64,000 nucleotides of DNA from Xanthomonas hortorum (lineage in GTDB: Bacteria; Pseudomonadota; Gammaproteobacteria; Xanthomonadales; Xanthomonadaceae): assembly GCF_002940005.1 (NCBI RefSeq), contig NZ_MDEF01000010.1. One strand, given 5' to 3'. Below, one piece after another: positions 1-8,999 of this stretch. The translations under genes were made by a program, and so were the position numbers. The notes below the pieces were generated by a model. That model made no database searches. It was not told the origin of the DNA and worked only from the letters and a program-made list of their open reading frames with translations. The first letter of the stretch is position 1. Each line of letters opens with the position of its first letter.

Positions 1-2081
1 ACGATCGCGTCGGCATGTGTCTTGGCCCAGTTCAAGGCCACAGCACTGCCGCTCATCAACACCACCACCAGCGGCTTGCCGGAGGCCTTTGCACGTTCCA
101 GCAGCGCTTGCTGCGGGGCGGGCAAGGCGATGTCATTACGGTCGCCGCCGTCGAAGCCGGGCACGTCGATGCGCAGTTCTTCGCCTTCCACATCCGGCGA
201 CAGACCGACGAAGGCCACCACCGCATCGGCCTGCGCTACGGCTTGCTCGGCCTCGGCCAACTGCGCGGCTGCCGGTGCCAGCCATTCCAGGCGCACGCCC
301 TGATCCTGGCCGCGGTGTTCCATTTCCAGACGGATCTTGCGCGGGCGGGTATCGTCGAAATGCAGTACGGTTTCCATGCTGCGGCCATCGGCGTTATGCA
401 TACCGGCCGGCACGTGCTTGTCTTCGGCATTGCCGGCGACCACCAGCTTGTCGTCGATGTACAGCCGCACCGGATCGTGGCCGGCGCAGTCGAAACAGCG
501 CGCCACCCGCACCGCCAAGGTGTAATCGCCAGCGCTCGGCGGCAGCAACTCGCCGCTCCAGCGCACTGCGTAACGATCGGCCGGCACGCCCTTGGCCGGG
601 CTGACCTGGTCCCAGTTGAAGCTGATGGCGCGGTCCTGTCGCACTACGCGCGCCGCACCTTCCATGTCCACATTGTCGAAATACTCGCCACGCAGTCCCG
701 GCTTGCCATCGCTGCGCAGTGCGGTCTCCGGAATCATGCCGGGAACACCGGCTGCCAGCGGCGCACCTTGCGCATAGCTCACTTGTTGCGCGCCGAAGCG
801 CTGGCGCAGGCCAAGCAGCGGCGTCACCGGCGTGGACGAGGTTCCCTGGTAGTTGGCTTCCAACGCGGCCAACGCATCGGCATTCGGGCCGATCACCGCC
901 AGCCGCGCGCCGGCTTTCAACGGCAAGGTGTTTGCCTCGTTCTTGAGCAACACGATCGATTCGGCGGCCGCCTTCAGCGCCAGCGCACGGTTGGCTGTGT
1001 TGTCGATATCCTTGGCGCCGAGCTTTGCATACTGATCCTTGCGCGGCGCTTCCAGTTCGCCCAGGCGATAGCGCGCCGCGAATAGACGCACCAGCGACTG
1101 GTCGAGCAAGGCTTCGTCCACTTCGCCGCGTTCGATTGCGGTACCCAAGGCGCGATACGCGTAGCCGCAGTTGAGATCGTGCCCGGCCTTGAGCGACGCA
1201 GCCGACGAGCCGGCGTTGTCGGGGCGGAAGTAATGAAACTGGGTCATGTCGTCCACCGCATCGCAGTCGGACACCACAAAGCCCTTGAAGCCCCAGTCGC
1301 CACGCACGCGTCCGTTGAGCAACCAATCGGCTGCGCAGGCCGGGGTGCCGTGCAGCGAGTTGTACGCGCACATCACCGAGCCGGCCTGACCGTCGATCAA
1401 TGCAGCGCGGAAGGCGGGCGTATAGGTCGCTTCCACATCGCGCGGCGACACATCCACATCGAAGCTGTGCCGGCCCGGTTCCGGCCCGCTGTGCACGGCG
1501 ATATGCTTGGGCGTGGCGATGGTGCGCGGATGATCCAGATCATCGCCCTGCAGCCCGCGAATGAAGCCCACTGCCAACTGCCCGGTGAGGAAGGGGTCCT
1601 CGCCGTAGGTCTCCATGCCACGGCCCCAACGCGGGTCGCGGAAGATATTGATGTTGGGCGACCAGATGGTCAGGCCCGCGTAGCGTTTGTGATCCTTGCC
1701 CGGGCCGCCGGCCTGATTGAACTTGGCGCGCGCCTCGGTGGAGACCACCGTGCCCACCTGTTGCATCAGTGCGGTATTCCAGCTGGCGGCCAGGCCGATC
1801 GACTGCGGAAACACCGTGGCGTAGCCATTACGCGCGATGCCATGCAGGCCTTCGCTCCACCATTCGTAGGCGGGGATGCCCAGGCGTGGAATCGCCGGTG
1901 CATCGTTCATCGCCTGCGCGACTTTTTCCTCCCGGCTCATTTGCGCCACCAATGCGGCGGCGCGTTGTTCTGGTGCTTCATCGGTTTTCTTTGCGGCAAC
2001 TGCCGGTGCAGCTATCAGCGGCAGGCCCAAACCCAGACTCAGCGCAACGGCCAGGCGGCATGGAAATACGGACAACGACAT
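1..2081 (-). CDS. nixI: GH3 beta-xylosidase, N-glycan cluster (C-terminus off window)
   Basis: Family 3 glycoside hydrolase; 693 codons are visible and the 3' end lies outside the window. A signal peptide (about residues 1-29) predicts export. The GH3 catalytic domain carries VSDCDAVDD, with Asp272 as the expected nucleophile; the SDCDA form is typical of beta-xylosidases. From about residue 460 (GEYFDN) a PA14-like domain is inserted before the C-terminal GH3 region resumes. In X. campestris the GH3 enzyme NixI removes beta-1,2-xylose from plant N-glycans after a mannosidase acts (published work). Position after GH29-GH18-GH20-GH2 fits nixI, but the symbol rests on family order and not on alignment. 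It could be a related beta-glucosidase. A 378-bp spacer holding a small repeat separates it from the GH2 gene, so it may have its own promoter. Confidence 0.85.
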   Translation of the reverse strand, partial: MSLSVFPCRLAVALSLGLGLPLIAAPAVAAKKTDEAPEQRAAALVAQMSREEKVAQAMNDAPAIPRLGIPAYEWWSEGLHGIARNGYATVFPQSIGLAASWNTALMQQVGTVVSTEARAKFNQAGGPGKDHKRYAGLTIWSPNINIFRDPRWGRGMETYGEDPFLTGQLAVGFIRGLQGDDLDHPRTIATPKHIAVHSGPEPGRHSFDVDVSPRDVEATYTPAFRAALIDGQAGSVMCAYNSLHGTPACAADWLLNGRVRGDWGFKGFVVSDCDAVDDMTQFHYFRPDNAGSSAASLKAGHDLNCGYAYRALGTAIERGEVDEALLDQSLVRLFAARYRLGELEAPRKDQYAKLGAKDIDNTANRALALKAAAESIVLLKNEANTLPLKAGARLAVIGPNADALAALEANYQGTSSTPVTPLLGLRQRFGAQQVSYAQGAPLAAGVPGMIPETALRSDGKPGLRGEYFDNVDMEGAARVVRQDRAISFNWDQVSPAKGVPADRYAVRWSGELLPPSAGDYTLAVRVARCFDCAGHDPVRLYIDDKLVVAGNAEDKHVPAGMHNADGRSMETVLHFDDTRPRKIRLEMEHRGQDQGVRLEWLAPAAAQLAEAEQAVAQADAVVAFVGLSPDVEGEELRIDVPGFDGGDRNDIALPAPQQALLERAKASGKPLVVVLMSGSAVALNWAKTHADAI

Positions 2082-2459
2082 CGATTCACTCCTGCGCCAC
2101 GGTACTGGCCGTCACGCGTTGTTCTTGGGCTGCCCGCAGTGACACTGCGGGCAGCGGTTAGTGACACTAAGAGCGGATAACAAAACCGCTGCGCTCATCG
2201 CCAGGCGGACGCGGCCAGTGCTCGGAATCGGCATGTACCGCTCGTACACTCCGGTTCTGAGCGCGCCGCCCGTATCCACCTGGCGACTGCTCGCTGCGTG
2301 TTGTTAGCCGCTCTACGAGCGGTGGTTGTTGCCGATCGGACGCTGGATCGTGTGCGAATGCGTTGCACCACGCAGACACTGCGCAAACCGCCGTCTTCGC
2401 TGATCGCGCAGCGCCTTTGTGCGAGCGCTGCGCAATCAGCCGACGCCTTTTCCGGCGCC
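2082..2459. other. Intergenic region between GH3 and GH2 genes
   Basis: This 378-bp spacer separates two co-directional hydrolase genes. Most of it is the terminal-inverted-repeat element at 2170-2314. I see no convincing intrinsic terminator for the GH2 gene and no clear promoter for the GH3 gene, although the length leaves room for one. Short open frames here are high-GC noise. Confidence 0.5.
2170..2314. repeat. MITE-like repeat with terminal inverted repeats
   Basis: The 145-bp element has near-complementary ends: agagcggataacaaaac at 2170-2186 and gtgttgttagccgctct at 2298-2314 (two mismatches between the first and the reverse complement of the second). The interior shares caggcggacgcg and the ggttctgagcgcgcc block with copies at 26836-26976 and 27484-27600. 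It has no coding capacity. The layout resembles a non-autonomous mobile or palindromic intergenic element; the family is not identified. Confidence 0.6.
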
Positions 2460-5141
2460 TTACTTCGTCTCGGCAGGTTCCGGCGGCGCACCGGCCAGCG
2501 TGCTCGCCAGATCGCGCACCTGCAGCGTGGACTGCAATTGCGCCAGCGCAGCTTTGCTGCTCACGTGCACGGTCAACGGCTCGCCCGGCAACAGGTCGAA
2601 GGCGTTGTCCGACAGCGTGGCATCCACATCGTCGAACGACAGCCACACCTCGCGCGCCAGCGTAGGGCTGGACAGCGTCAGTGCATAGCCATCGCCATCA
2701 GCGCGCCACTGGCTGTCGATCTTCGCGCTCGGCAGGGTCAACAGCTTGGCCGGTGCGAAGAACACCACTTCGCGCGACAACAGCGTCTCGCCGTCGAACA
2801 ATTCGAACACTGCGTAAGTCCGTTTCGGATCTGCGCTACCCAGCAATTGTTTGTCGCTGAAGTTACCGACCTGCAGGCTGCTCAGCGGTTTCACGGTGGC
2901 TTTCTCTTCGCGCTTGCTCAGCACCTTGCCATCCATGCTCATGACGCGCATGCGCCAGCGTGCGGCCAGCGGTGTGGTGCGGTCGGACACCAGCGACACC
3001 TCGGTCTGGCCCTTGTCGTTACGCAGTGCGGCGATCAGCTCCGGCGCATAGAAGCGGCGGGCGTGGTAGTGCAGCGCCTTCCAGCGGCCGTAGTAATCCA
3101 CGCTGGACCACGAGGCACCCGGCCATACATCGTTGAGCTGCCAGTACAACGAGCCCATCGACTGCGGGCGCGAGGCGCGCAGATGCGAGGCGGCCAGGTT
3201 GATGCCTTCGGCCTGCATCAGCTGGCTCAGGTAGACGAAGCTTTCGAAGTCCTTGGGCTCGCCGAATTCGCGGCGGATGTACAGCATCAAGCGCTTATTG
3301 CCATTGCCCTTGTCGAACTTCTGATGCACGCGCATCACCGGCGATTCCGGATCCATGTCGCCGGGCTCGGCGAACGCGCGTACGGTGCGCATGTCCGGGA
3401 ACGACTGCAGGCCATATTCGGACATGAAGCGCGGGGTGACGTTGAGGTATTCGGTGACCGGCAGCGCAGGGCCGCCCCACACCTTCCAGTAATGCATGTC
3501 GCCGTCGTTGGCCTGATCGGCAGCACCATCGAAGTTGGTGCCCGGCGAGGTGGACCAGTACGGCACGTCGCTATCGTAGGTGGCCACCACTTCGCGGAAC
3601 ACCGTGCCGAACAAGGTGGTCATGCCGCGCTCGATACGGGTGCGTTCTTCCGGGTCCACCGACTGCTTGAACTTGACCCGGTCGCCCCAGTTTTCCCAAC
3701 CGGTCTGCACTTCGTTGTTGCCGCACCAGAGAACAATACTGGGATGGTCGCGCAGCCGTTTGACCTGTTCGATCGCCTCCTGCCGGGTGTTCTCGCGGAA
3801 CTCCACGTCGTACGGCGGCACCGCGCCACCGAACATGAAGTCCTGCCAGATCATGATGCCGAGTTCGTCGGCCACCTCGTAGAAGTGGTCGTCCTGGTAA
3901 TGCCCGCCGCCCCACATGCGCAGCATGTTCATGTTGGCATCGCGCGCATCCTGCAGGGTGCTGCGCATGCGCTCGTGACTCACACGCGCGGGAAACGCAT
4001 CCAGCGGAATCAGGTTTGCCCCCTTGGCGAAGATCGGGATGCCGTTGATCACGATTTCCATGCTCTTACCGAACTTGTCTTTTTCGCGACGCAGCTCCAC
4101 CGAGCGCAGGCCGGTGATGCGCTTGATCTGCTGGCTGTCGCCATCGGCATCGCGCACGCTGGCCACGAAGGTGTAGCGGTCCTGCGCGCCATAGCCGGCC
4201 GGAAACCAGCGCTTGGGCTTGGCGATGCGCACCGGCAAATCGATACGGTTCTGGCCCGGGTCGACCACCGCCTGCTGGGTGAACTGGCCGACACTCTTCC
4301 CATCCGGCCCAAGCACATCCAGCGTCACCTGCACCGGCCCGCTGCGGCCGGCCTGCAATTCGAGCTGCGCCTGCAGTTGCGCACTGTCGGCGTCCACACG
4401 TTGCTGGGCGATATGCAGCCCGTCCACGCGCACCGCATCCCAGGCTTCCACACGCACGTCTTTCCAGATGCCGGCATTGACCATGCGCGGGCCCCAATCC
4501 CAGCCGAAGTTGTACGGCGCCTTGCGCACGTAGGTGGAGCTGTGCCGCGACTCGGGCTCGTCGCCAAATGCCGAATCGTAGGCACCCGGCAGCGCGTACC
4601 GCTGCTTGGCCAGCCACGGCTGGATCTTCTTGATCGGCGAGAACAGCTTGACCTCCAGCACGTTGTCGCCGCGCTTGAGCAGGGATTTCGCATCCACGCG
4701 CCACTGCCGGAACATGTTGTCGGCGCTGAGCAGCGGCTTGCCGTTGAGGGTGACCTCGGCAAAGGTATCCAGGCCATCGAACACCAGTTCGACATGCTCG
4801 CGTTTGAGCGTGGCCGCATCCACGTTGAAGCGGGTCTGGTACTGCCAATCGCTCAGGCCCGCCCACTGGATCTTGCCTTCGTTGTCGCGGTAAAACGGGT
4901 CCGGCACGATCTTGGCGGCGATCAGATCGGTCTGCACCGCGCCAGGCACCTGCGCCGGCAACCATGCCGCCGCTTTCGGATAGGTCTTGGCCTGTTCCTG
5001 ACCCGGCACCAGCCGCACCTGCCAGCCGGTGTCCAGGGTCGTTGCCGTGGGCGGCGCGGCCCAGGCCTGCGAGATAGCGAAGGCCAGGGCAAGCCCGAGA
5101 CGGGCGGGGGCGGGGACGAAACGATGACGGGACAGGGGCAT
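2460..5141 (-). CDS. nixH: GH2 beta-mannosidase, N-glycan cluster
   Basis: 893-residue exported glycoside hydrolase 2 enzyme predicted to remove the core beta-1,4-mannose of N-glycans. The N-terminal ~28 residues form a signal peptide ending near AWA. Jelly-roll and Ig-like domains precede a TIM barrel with WCGNNEVQTGWENW (acid/base Glu477) and SEYGLQSFPD (nucleophile Glu575); the GNNE form and the MLRMWGGGHYQDD motif before it are typical of beta-mannosidases. The C-terminus has a beta-sandwich. The ATG at 5141 is preceded by ggagag eight bases upstream. Only 21 bp separate it from the GH20 stop codon, so the two are probably co-transcribed. Length and domains are normal for the family. The symbol is given by order in the published nix cluster. 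Confidence 0.9.
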   Translation of the reverse strand: MPLSRHRFVPAPARLGLALAFAISQAWAAPPTATTLDTGWQVRLVPGQEQAKTYPKAAAWLPAQVPGAVQTDLIAAKIVPDPFYRDNEGKIQWAGLSDWQYQTRFNVDAATLKREHVELVFDGLDTFAEVTLNGKPLLSADNMFRQWRVDAKSLLKRGDNVLEVKLFSPIKKIQPWLAKQRYALPGAYDSAFGDEPESRHSSTYVRKAPYNFGWDWGPRMVNAGIWKDVRVEAWDAVRVDGLHIAQQRVDADSAQLQAQLELQAGRSGPVQVTLDVLGPDGKSVGQFTQQAVVDPGQNRIDLPVRIAKPKRWFPAGYGAQDRYTFVASVRDADGDSQQIKRITGLRSVELRREKDKFGKSMEIVINGIPIFAKGANLIPLDAFPARVSHERMRSTLQDARDANMNMLRMWGGGHYQDDHFYEVADELGIMIWQDFMFGGAVPPYDVEFRENTRQEAIEQVKRLRDHPSIVLWCGNNEVQTGWENWGDRVKFKQSVDPEERTRIERGMTTLFGTVFREVVATYDSDVPYWSTSPGTNFDGAADQANDGDMHYWKVWGGPALPVTEYLNVTPRFMSEYGLQSFPDMRTVRAFAEPGDMDPESPVMRVHQKFDKGNGNKRLMLYIRREFGEPKDFESFVYLSQLMQAEGINLAASHLRASRPQSMGSLYWQLNDVWPGASWSSVDYYGRWKALHYHARRFYAPELIAALRNDKGQTEVSLVSDRTTPLAARWRMRVMSMDGKVLSKREEKATVKPLSSLQVGNFSDKQLLGSADPKRTYAVFELFDGETLLSREVVFFAPAKLLTLPSAKIDSQWRADGDGYALTLSSPTLAREVWLSFDDVDATLSDNAFDLLPGEPLTVHVSSKAALAQLQSTLQVRDLASTLAGAPPEPAETK

Positions 5142-5162
5142 GGATGACTCTCCTTGGATGGA

Positions 5163-7682
5163 TCAGCGCGTGGCGGCGGGGGGCGCCTGCGCGGTGGTTT
5201 CAATCAACTGGACGGCGCCGATGGCATACAACGGGCCGCGAATCGGTGCGGTGAAACGCAGACACAGATCATGGACGCCGGTGCGTGCAGGCAATGGGGT
5301 TTCCAGGGTGAGCTGCTCGCCCACGCTGTCGCCCTGGGGCAGACGCACGCTGGCCAGCAGTTCGCCCTCGCAGCCTTGTCGCACTTCCAGCTCACCGCCG
5401 CGCGATTTGGCCGGGTACTGCACGACCTTGGATTGCTCGTGGGCCAGACCGAAGTTGTTCGGCAGACGTGCGGCCTCGACCCTGATCGCACCGATGCCGT
5501 CCAGGCGCGCTTGCGGATAGAGGCGGCAGGCATGGAACAGATCGACGTTGTAGACCGGCGTATCGGCAGCGGTCATCTCCGGTAGCAGCGGCAAGCGCAG
5601 GCCGAGTGCCCCTGTTTCGACGCAATCGCGCAGGCCTTGCATATCCACGCGCAACAACCCGGCACGATCGAACGTCCCGCTGCGCGTAGCGGCCAGCGCT
5701 GTGCCATCGGATTCGAATGCAGTGGCCTTGACCGTGGTCGGCAGCTGGATCGTAAACGGCGCCTCATAGCGCGGCGATGCCGGCGTGGGATCGCTGCCGT
5801 CGATGGTGTAGTGCAGCGTACCCGCGCCAGCCTGGGTGCGGAGCGCCACCTTGGCCGGGCCACCGGCCAGCACCGGATTGGGGCCGGATTCCAGCGCGAT
5901 ATCGGCGGCGAATGCACCGTCGCTGTAGTCGATGCCCAATGCCTTATAGCGCTGCAATTGCGCCGGCACGCGCGCCAGAAAACCCTTCCAGTTGCGCGCA
6001 GCCACCGGCGACCAAGTCACTTCCGCAACGGCAGACAGACGCGGGAATAGCGCATGATCGATATGCCACTTCGATGGAATGTATTCGGACCACAACGCGC
6101 CCTGCGCACCGAGTACATGCGTGGCCTGCTCGGCGCTGAGTTCTTTTGGTACCGGGTCGAACGCGTAGACCTTCGATAGTGGCAGGATCGTCAGGCGGCC
6201 GTTGGGCTCGTCGCTGCGCGTGGTCTGCAGATTGTCCAGATACAGCCAGTCGCCTGGTGCAAGCACCACATCGTGACCTTGTTTTGCCGCCACCACCGCG
6301 CCTTCGACGCCGCGCCACGACATCACCGATGCACTGGCCGGCACGCCGCCTTCCAGAATTTCATCCCAGCCGATCATGCGCCGGCCATGTTGGGTGAGGT
6401 ACTGCGCCAGCTGCGCGTTGAACCAGCCCTGCATCGCGTGCGCATCTTTGACCCCGAGCTTGCGCATCTGCGCGCGCACCGCAGGCGAGGCTTCCCATTG
6501 GTCCTTGACCGCCTCATCGCCACCGATGTGGATGTACGCCGACGGGAACAACGTCAGCACTTCATCCAGCACGTTGGTGATGAAGCTCAGGCTGCGCTCG
6601 CTGGTGTTGAACAGATAGGGGTTGACGCCCCAGTTCACACCGACCTGCGTGCGCTGGCCGGGCACGCCCACCTCTTCCGGATACGCCGCCACTGCGGCCT
6701 GCGCATGCCCGGGCATGTCCAGCTCGGGCAGCACGGTGATGTGCAGACGCGCCGCATAGGCAACGATCTCGCTGATCTGTTCCTGCGTATAGAAACCGCC
6801 GTAACGCTCGGGTGTGCCGTGCCGGCCGGCACCGGGCGGGGTGCGCCATGCACCGACCTCGGTGAGCTTGGGATAGCGCTTGATTTCGATGCGCCAGCCC
6901 TGGTCGTCGGTGAGATGCCAATGCAGAACATTGAGCTTGTGCGCGGCCATCGCATCCAGCACATGCTTGACCGTGGCCACGTCATGGAAATGGCGGGCCA
7001 CATCCAGATGCTGGCCACGCCAGCTGAAGCGCGGCCAGTCGCGGATCGCCACCGACGGCACCTCGACATCGCCCTTGCGCGCGTCCGGTGTCATCAGTTG
7101 CCAGGCGCTGATCGCGCCATAGAACAAGCCGGCACCATCGCGTGCGGCAATGCGGATGCCCTTGGCATCCACGTCCAGGTTATAGCCTTCCTTATGCGCC
7201 ACCGGTGCCTGCGGTGTGCGCTCCAGGCGGATGCTGTGCGGGGAGGCGTTGGTTTCGGTGCGCACTTCCAGGGTCAGGCCGCGCGTGCGTTGCAGCAGGC
7301 TGGCCAGCGTCTCGGCGCTGCGGCGTACTTCGGCGTTGCCGGTGGGAATCGAGATCACCGTGCCGGTGCCGACGCGAAAGCTGCCACTGCCGCGCCTGGC
7401 TTCGGCCGGGGCGGGAATCAGGGGCAGCGGTGCATTGGTCGCAGGCAGTGTCGAGGCGCTGCCGGGACTGGCCGCAGCCGGCGTGCTCGCTGCATCGCGT
7501 TGGCCGCAACCAGCTACCACCATCGCAGCAAACGCCAGCGCAAGCAGGCGCGACGACTGCCTCTTCGATAACAGCAGGCTCGACGACTGCATGCTCAGTG
7601 ACCGCATGCTCAATGATGGCTTGCGCAGCGACAGCAGGCGCGATAACGACAAGCGCAAGCCAGGTGCGGAGTTCGACTTCAT
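5163..7682 (-). CDS. nixG: GH20 beta-N-acetylhexosaminidase lipoprotein
   Basis: Family 20 enzyme (839 residues from this start) predicted to release terminal GlcNAc from N-glycans. The catalytic pair is Asp389-Glu390 in HIGGDEAVKD; the substrate-assisted GH20 barrel also shows DDQGWRIEIKRYPKL. The C-terminal part has a chitobiase-type domain around DGSDPTP. A lipobox (MVVAGC) places the lipidated Cys at residue 59 here, so the protein is probably anchored to a membrane. The leader before it is unusually long and Ser/Leu-rich, built from short DNA repeats; starts at 7607 or 7592 would give a more normal 28-33-residue signal. No ribosome site decides between them. A terminator-like hairpin upstream (7836-7901) suggests its own promoter. 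Symbol by cluster order. Confidence 0.87.
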   Translation of the reverse strand: MKSNSAPGLRLSLSRLLSLRKPSLSMRSLSMQSSSLLLSKRQSSRLLALAFAAMVVAGCGQRDAASTPAAASPGSASTLPATNAPLPLIPAPAEARRGSGSFRVGTGTVISIPTGNAEVRRSAETLASLLQRTRGLTLEVRTETNASPHSIRLERTPQAPVAHKEGYNLDVDAKGIRIAARDGAGLFYGAISAWQLMTPDARKGDVEVPSVAIRDWPRFSWRGQHLDVARHFHDVATVKHVLDAMAAHKLNVLHWHLTDDQGWRIEIKRYPKLTEVGAWRTPPGAGRHGTPERYGGFYTQEQISEIVAYAARLHITVLPELDMPGHAQAAVAAYPEEVGVPGQRTQVGVNWGVNPYLFNTSERSLSFITNVLDEVLTLFPSAYIHIGGDEAVKDQWEASPAVRAQMRKLGVKDAHAMQGWFNAQLAQYLTQHGRRMIGWDEILEGGVPASASVMSWRGVEGAVVAAKQGHDVVLAPGDWLYLDNLQTTRSDEPNGRLTILPLSKVYAFDPVPKELSAEQATHVLGAQGALWSEYIPSKWHIDHALFPRLSAVAEVTWSPVAARNWKGFLARVPAQLQRYKALGIDYSDGAFAADIALESGPNPVLAGGPAKVALRTQAGAGTLHYTIDGSDPTPASPRYEAPFTIQLPTTVKATAFESDGTALAATRSGTFDRAGLLRVDMQGLRDCVETGALGLRLPLLPEMTAADTPVYNVDLFHACRLYPQARLDGIGAIRVEAARLPNNFGLAHEQSKVVQYPAKSRGGELEVRQGCEGELLASVRLPQGDSVGEQLTLETPLPARTGVHDLCLRFTAPIRGPLYAIGAVQLIETTAQAPPAATR

Positions 7683-7835
7683 GCAATCACATCCCGATGT
7701 GGCGGCGAGAACACGGCAGCCACGCACAGTAGCAAAGCCATGCCGGATGACGCAGGGACTGGCGCACGCTTCGTTGGGGTGCGCGCAGTGTGCAAGGGGC
7801 GTTGTAGAACGGCGAATGCACATCGCAAGCAGCAA

Positions 7836-7901
7836 CAAAACGGGCGCGGGCGGTGCCGGAATCGTCGGTCTCTCCCGATTCAAGCACCGAGCCGCGCCCG
7901 C
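7836..7901 (-). terminator. Probable terminator after GH18 gene
   Basis: On the minus strand a long GC-rich hairpin (gggcgcggctcggtgc pairing with gcaccgcccgcgccc, one bulge) is followed by gttttgttg. It lies just downstream of the GH18 stop codon and upstream of the GH20 gene, so it would split the hydrolase cluster into two transcripts or attenuate it. Confidence 0.6.
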
Positions 7902-7929
7902 CAGGTCGTGCAACGTTGCGACAACGCGC

Positions 7930-8985
7930 TTAGCGCTGCGCGCTCGGCAACTCGTCCCACACCTTCGGGTCTTCGGCGCCCAGCACCCAGCAGCTGAAAC
8001 CTTCCAGACCATACTGCTTCACCATGTCGTAGCGCGCCTTGAAGCTGCGCGCATCCGGGCGGAACACCCACTCGCGCATATCGTCGCGATAGAAGTAGAA
8101 CCACGATTCCTGCTCGACCGGATCCCACTGCACGGTGGCGTTCTGTTCGATCGCCAGCGGGAACGATTCGTCGGCATCGATGTAGGTGGCCGCGATGTTC
8201 GACGCTTCGGTGCCGTCTTCCTTCACCGGGTTGCCGGTGTACCAGCGGTAGCCGTAGGTGGCGATGCCGAGCGAAAGCTTCTCTTTCGGCACCTGGGTGA
8301 TGGCGTAATCCAGATGCTTCTTCATCCACACCATGCCATCCACCGGGCCGGGCGTGGTCCAGCGGGTGTGCTGGTCGTAGGTCATGATGCTGACCAGATC
8401 CGCGGCCTGGCCCAGCGCCTTGAGGTCATACGCGCCGCGCCAGTATTCCCACATCCACTTGGAGAACTGGCCGCCTTCGGCATGGCCCGGTGCATTCGGC
8501 ACCACCGCCACCGACATCTTGAAACCGGCCTTGTGCAGCGCATCGGCGGTCTGCTTGACCATCAGCGTGTAGGCGTCGCGGTCGGTCCAGGCGATGTTTT
8601 CGAAATCGAACTGGAAGCCGTAGTACTTGTGCTGCTTGCCGTGGATCAGCAGCGACTCGATCATGCGCTTCTTGGCTGCTTCGTCGTGCATCAGCTTGTG
8701 GAAGCCGTCGCGGCCGGTGGTCATCGACAGGATCGGCATCACCCGCAGCTTGTTCTGCTTGGCGATGTCGTACAGATAGGTGTTGGGGGTGCCGTTGACC
8801 AGGCCGTTCTGGTCCACACCGTACCAGGTCGGCACCACCACATCGATCTTGTCGACGTTGGCGATGAACGAGTTGGTCGATTTCTGCGTGTTCATCAGAT
8901 AGAACAACGCCGTGGGGTTTTTGGCCAAGGCAGGCGCGCAGGCTAACGCCAGCGCGAGCAGTATCCAGGTCAATCGCTTGCTCAT
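7930..8985 (-). CDS. nixF: GH18 glycosidase (probable endo-beta-N-acetylglucosaminidase)
   Basis: 351-residue secreted family 18 protein. A 20-residue signal peptide ends at ALA. The catalytic strand reads GFQFDFENIAW, a variant of DGxDxDxE with Asp127 and acid Glu129; YGYRWYTG and a C-terminal SCWVLGAEDP strand fit the YaaH/chitinase-D-like subgroup. The role predicted from context is cleavage within the chitobiose core of N-glycans, freeing the glycan from its peptide; direct chitinase activity is the alternative. I chose the ATG at 8985 because an in-frame extension upstream to 9195 lies in the fucosidase gene and lacks a signal peptide. Only 14 bp separate it from the GH29 stop codon, so the two genes look co-transcribed. 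Symbol by order in the nix cluster. Confidence 0.85.
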   Translation of the reverse strand: MSKRLTWILLALALACAPALAKNPTALFYLMNTQKSTNSFIANVDKIDVVVPTWYGVDQNGLVNGTPNTYLYDIAKQNKLRVMPILSMTTGRDGFHKLMHDEAAKKRMIESLLIHGKQHKYYGFQFDFENIAWTDRDAYTLMVKQTADALHKAGFKMSVAVVPNAPGHAEGGQFSKWMWEYWRGAYDLKALGQAADLVSIMTYDQHTRWTTPGPVDGMVWMKKHLDYAITQVPKEKLSLGIATYGYRWYTGNPVKEDGTEASNIAATYIDADESFPLAIEQNATVQWDPVEQESWFYFYRDDMREWVFRPDARSFKARYDMVKQYGLEGFSCWVLGAEDPKVWDELPSAQR

Positions 8986-8999
8986 GAAAACAGCATCCG

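Noticed and set aside
2298..5147. 949-codon open frame on the plus strand opposite the GH2 gene
   Set aside because: His/Arg/Gln-rich translation with no signature motif. It is the antisense shadow produced by high third-position GC of the true minus-strand gene.
7192..7686. Minus-strand frame beginning MHEVELRTWLALVVIAPAVAA, reminiscent of a signal peptide
   Set aside because: It overlaps the GH20 leader in another frame; beyond the opening it is Val/Glu repeats and then shadow sequence.
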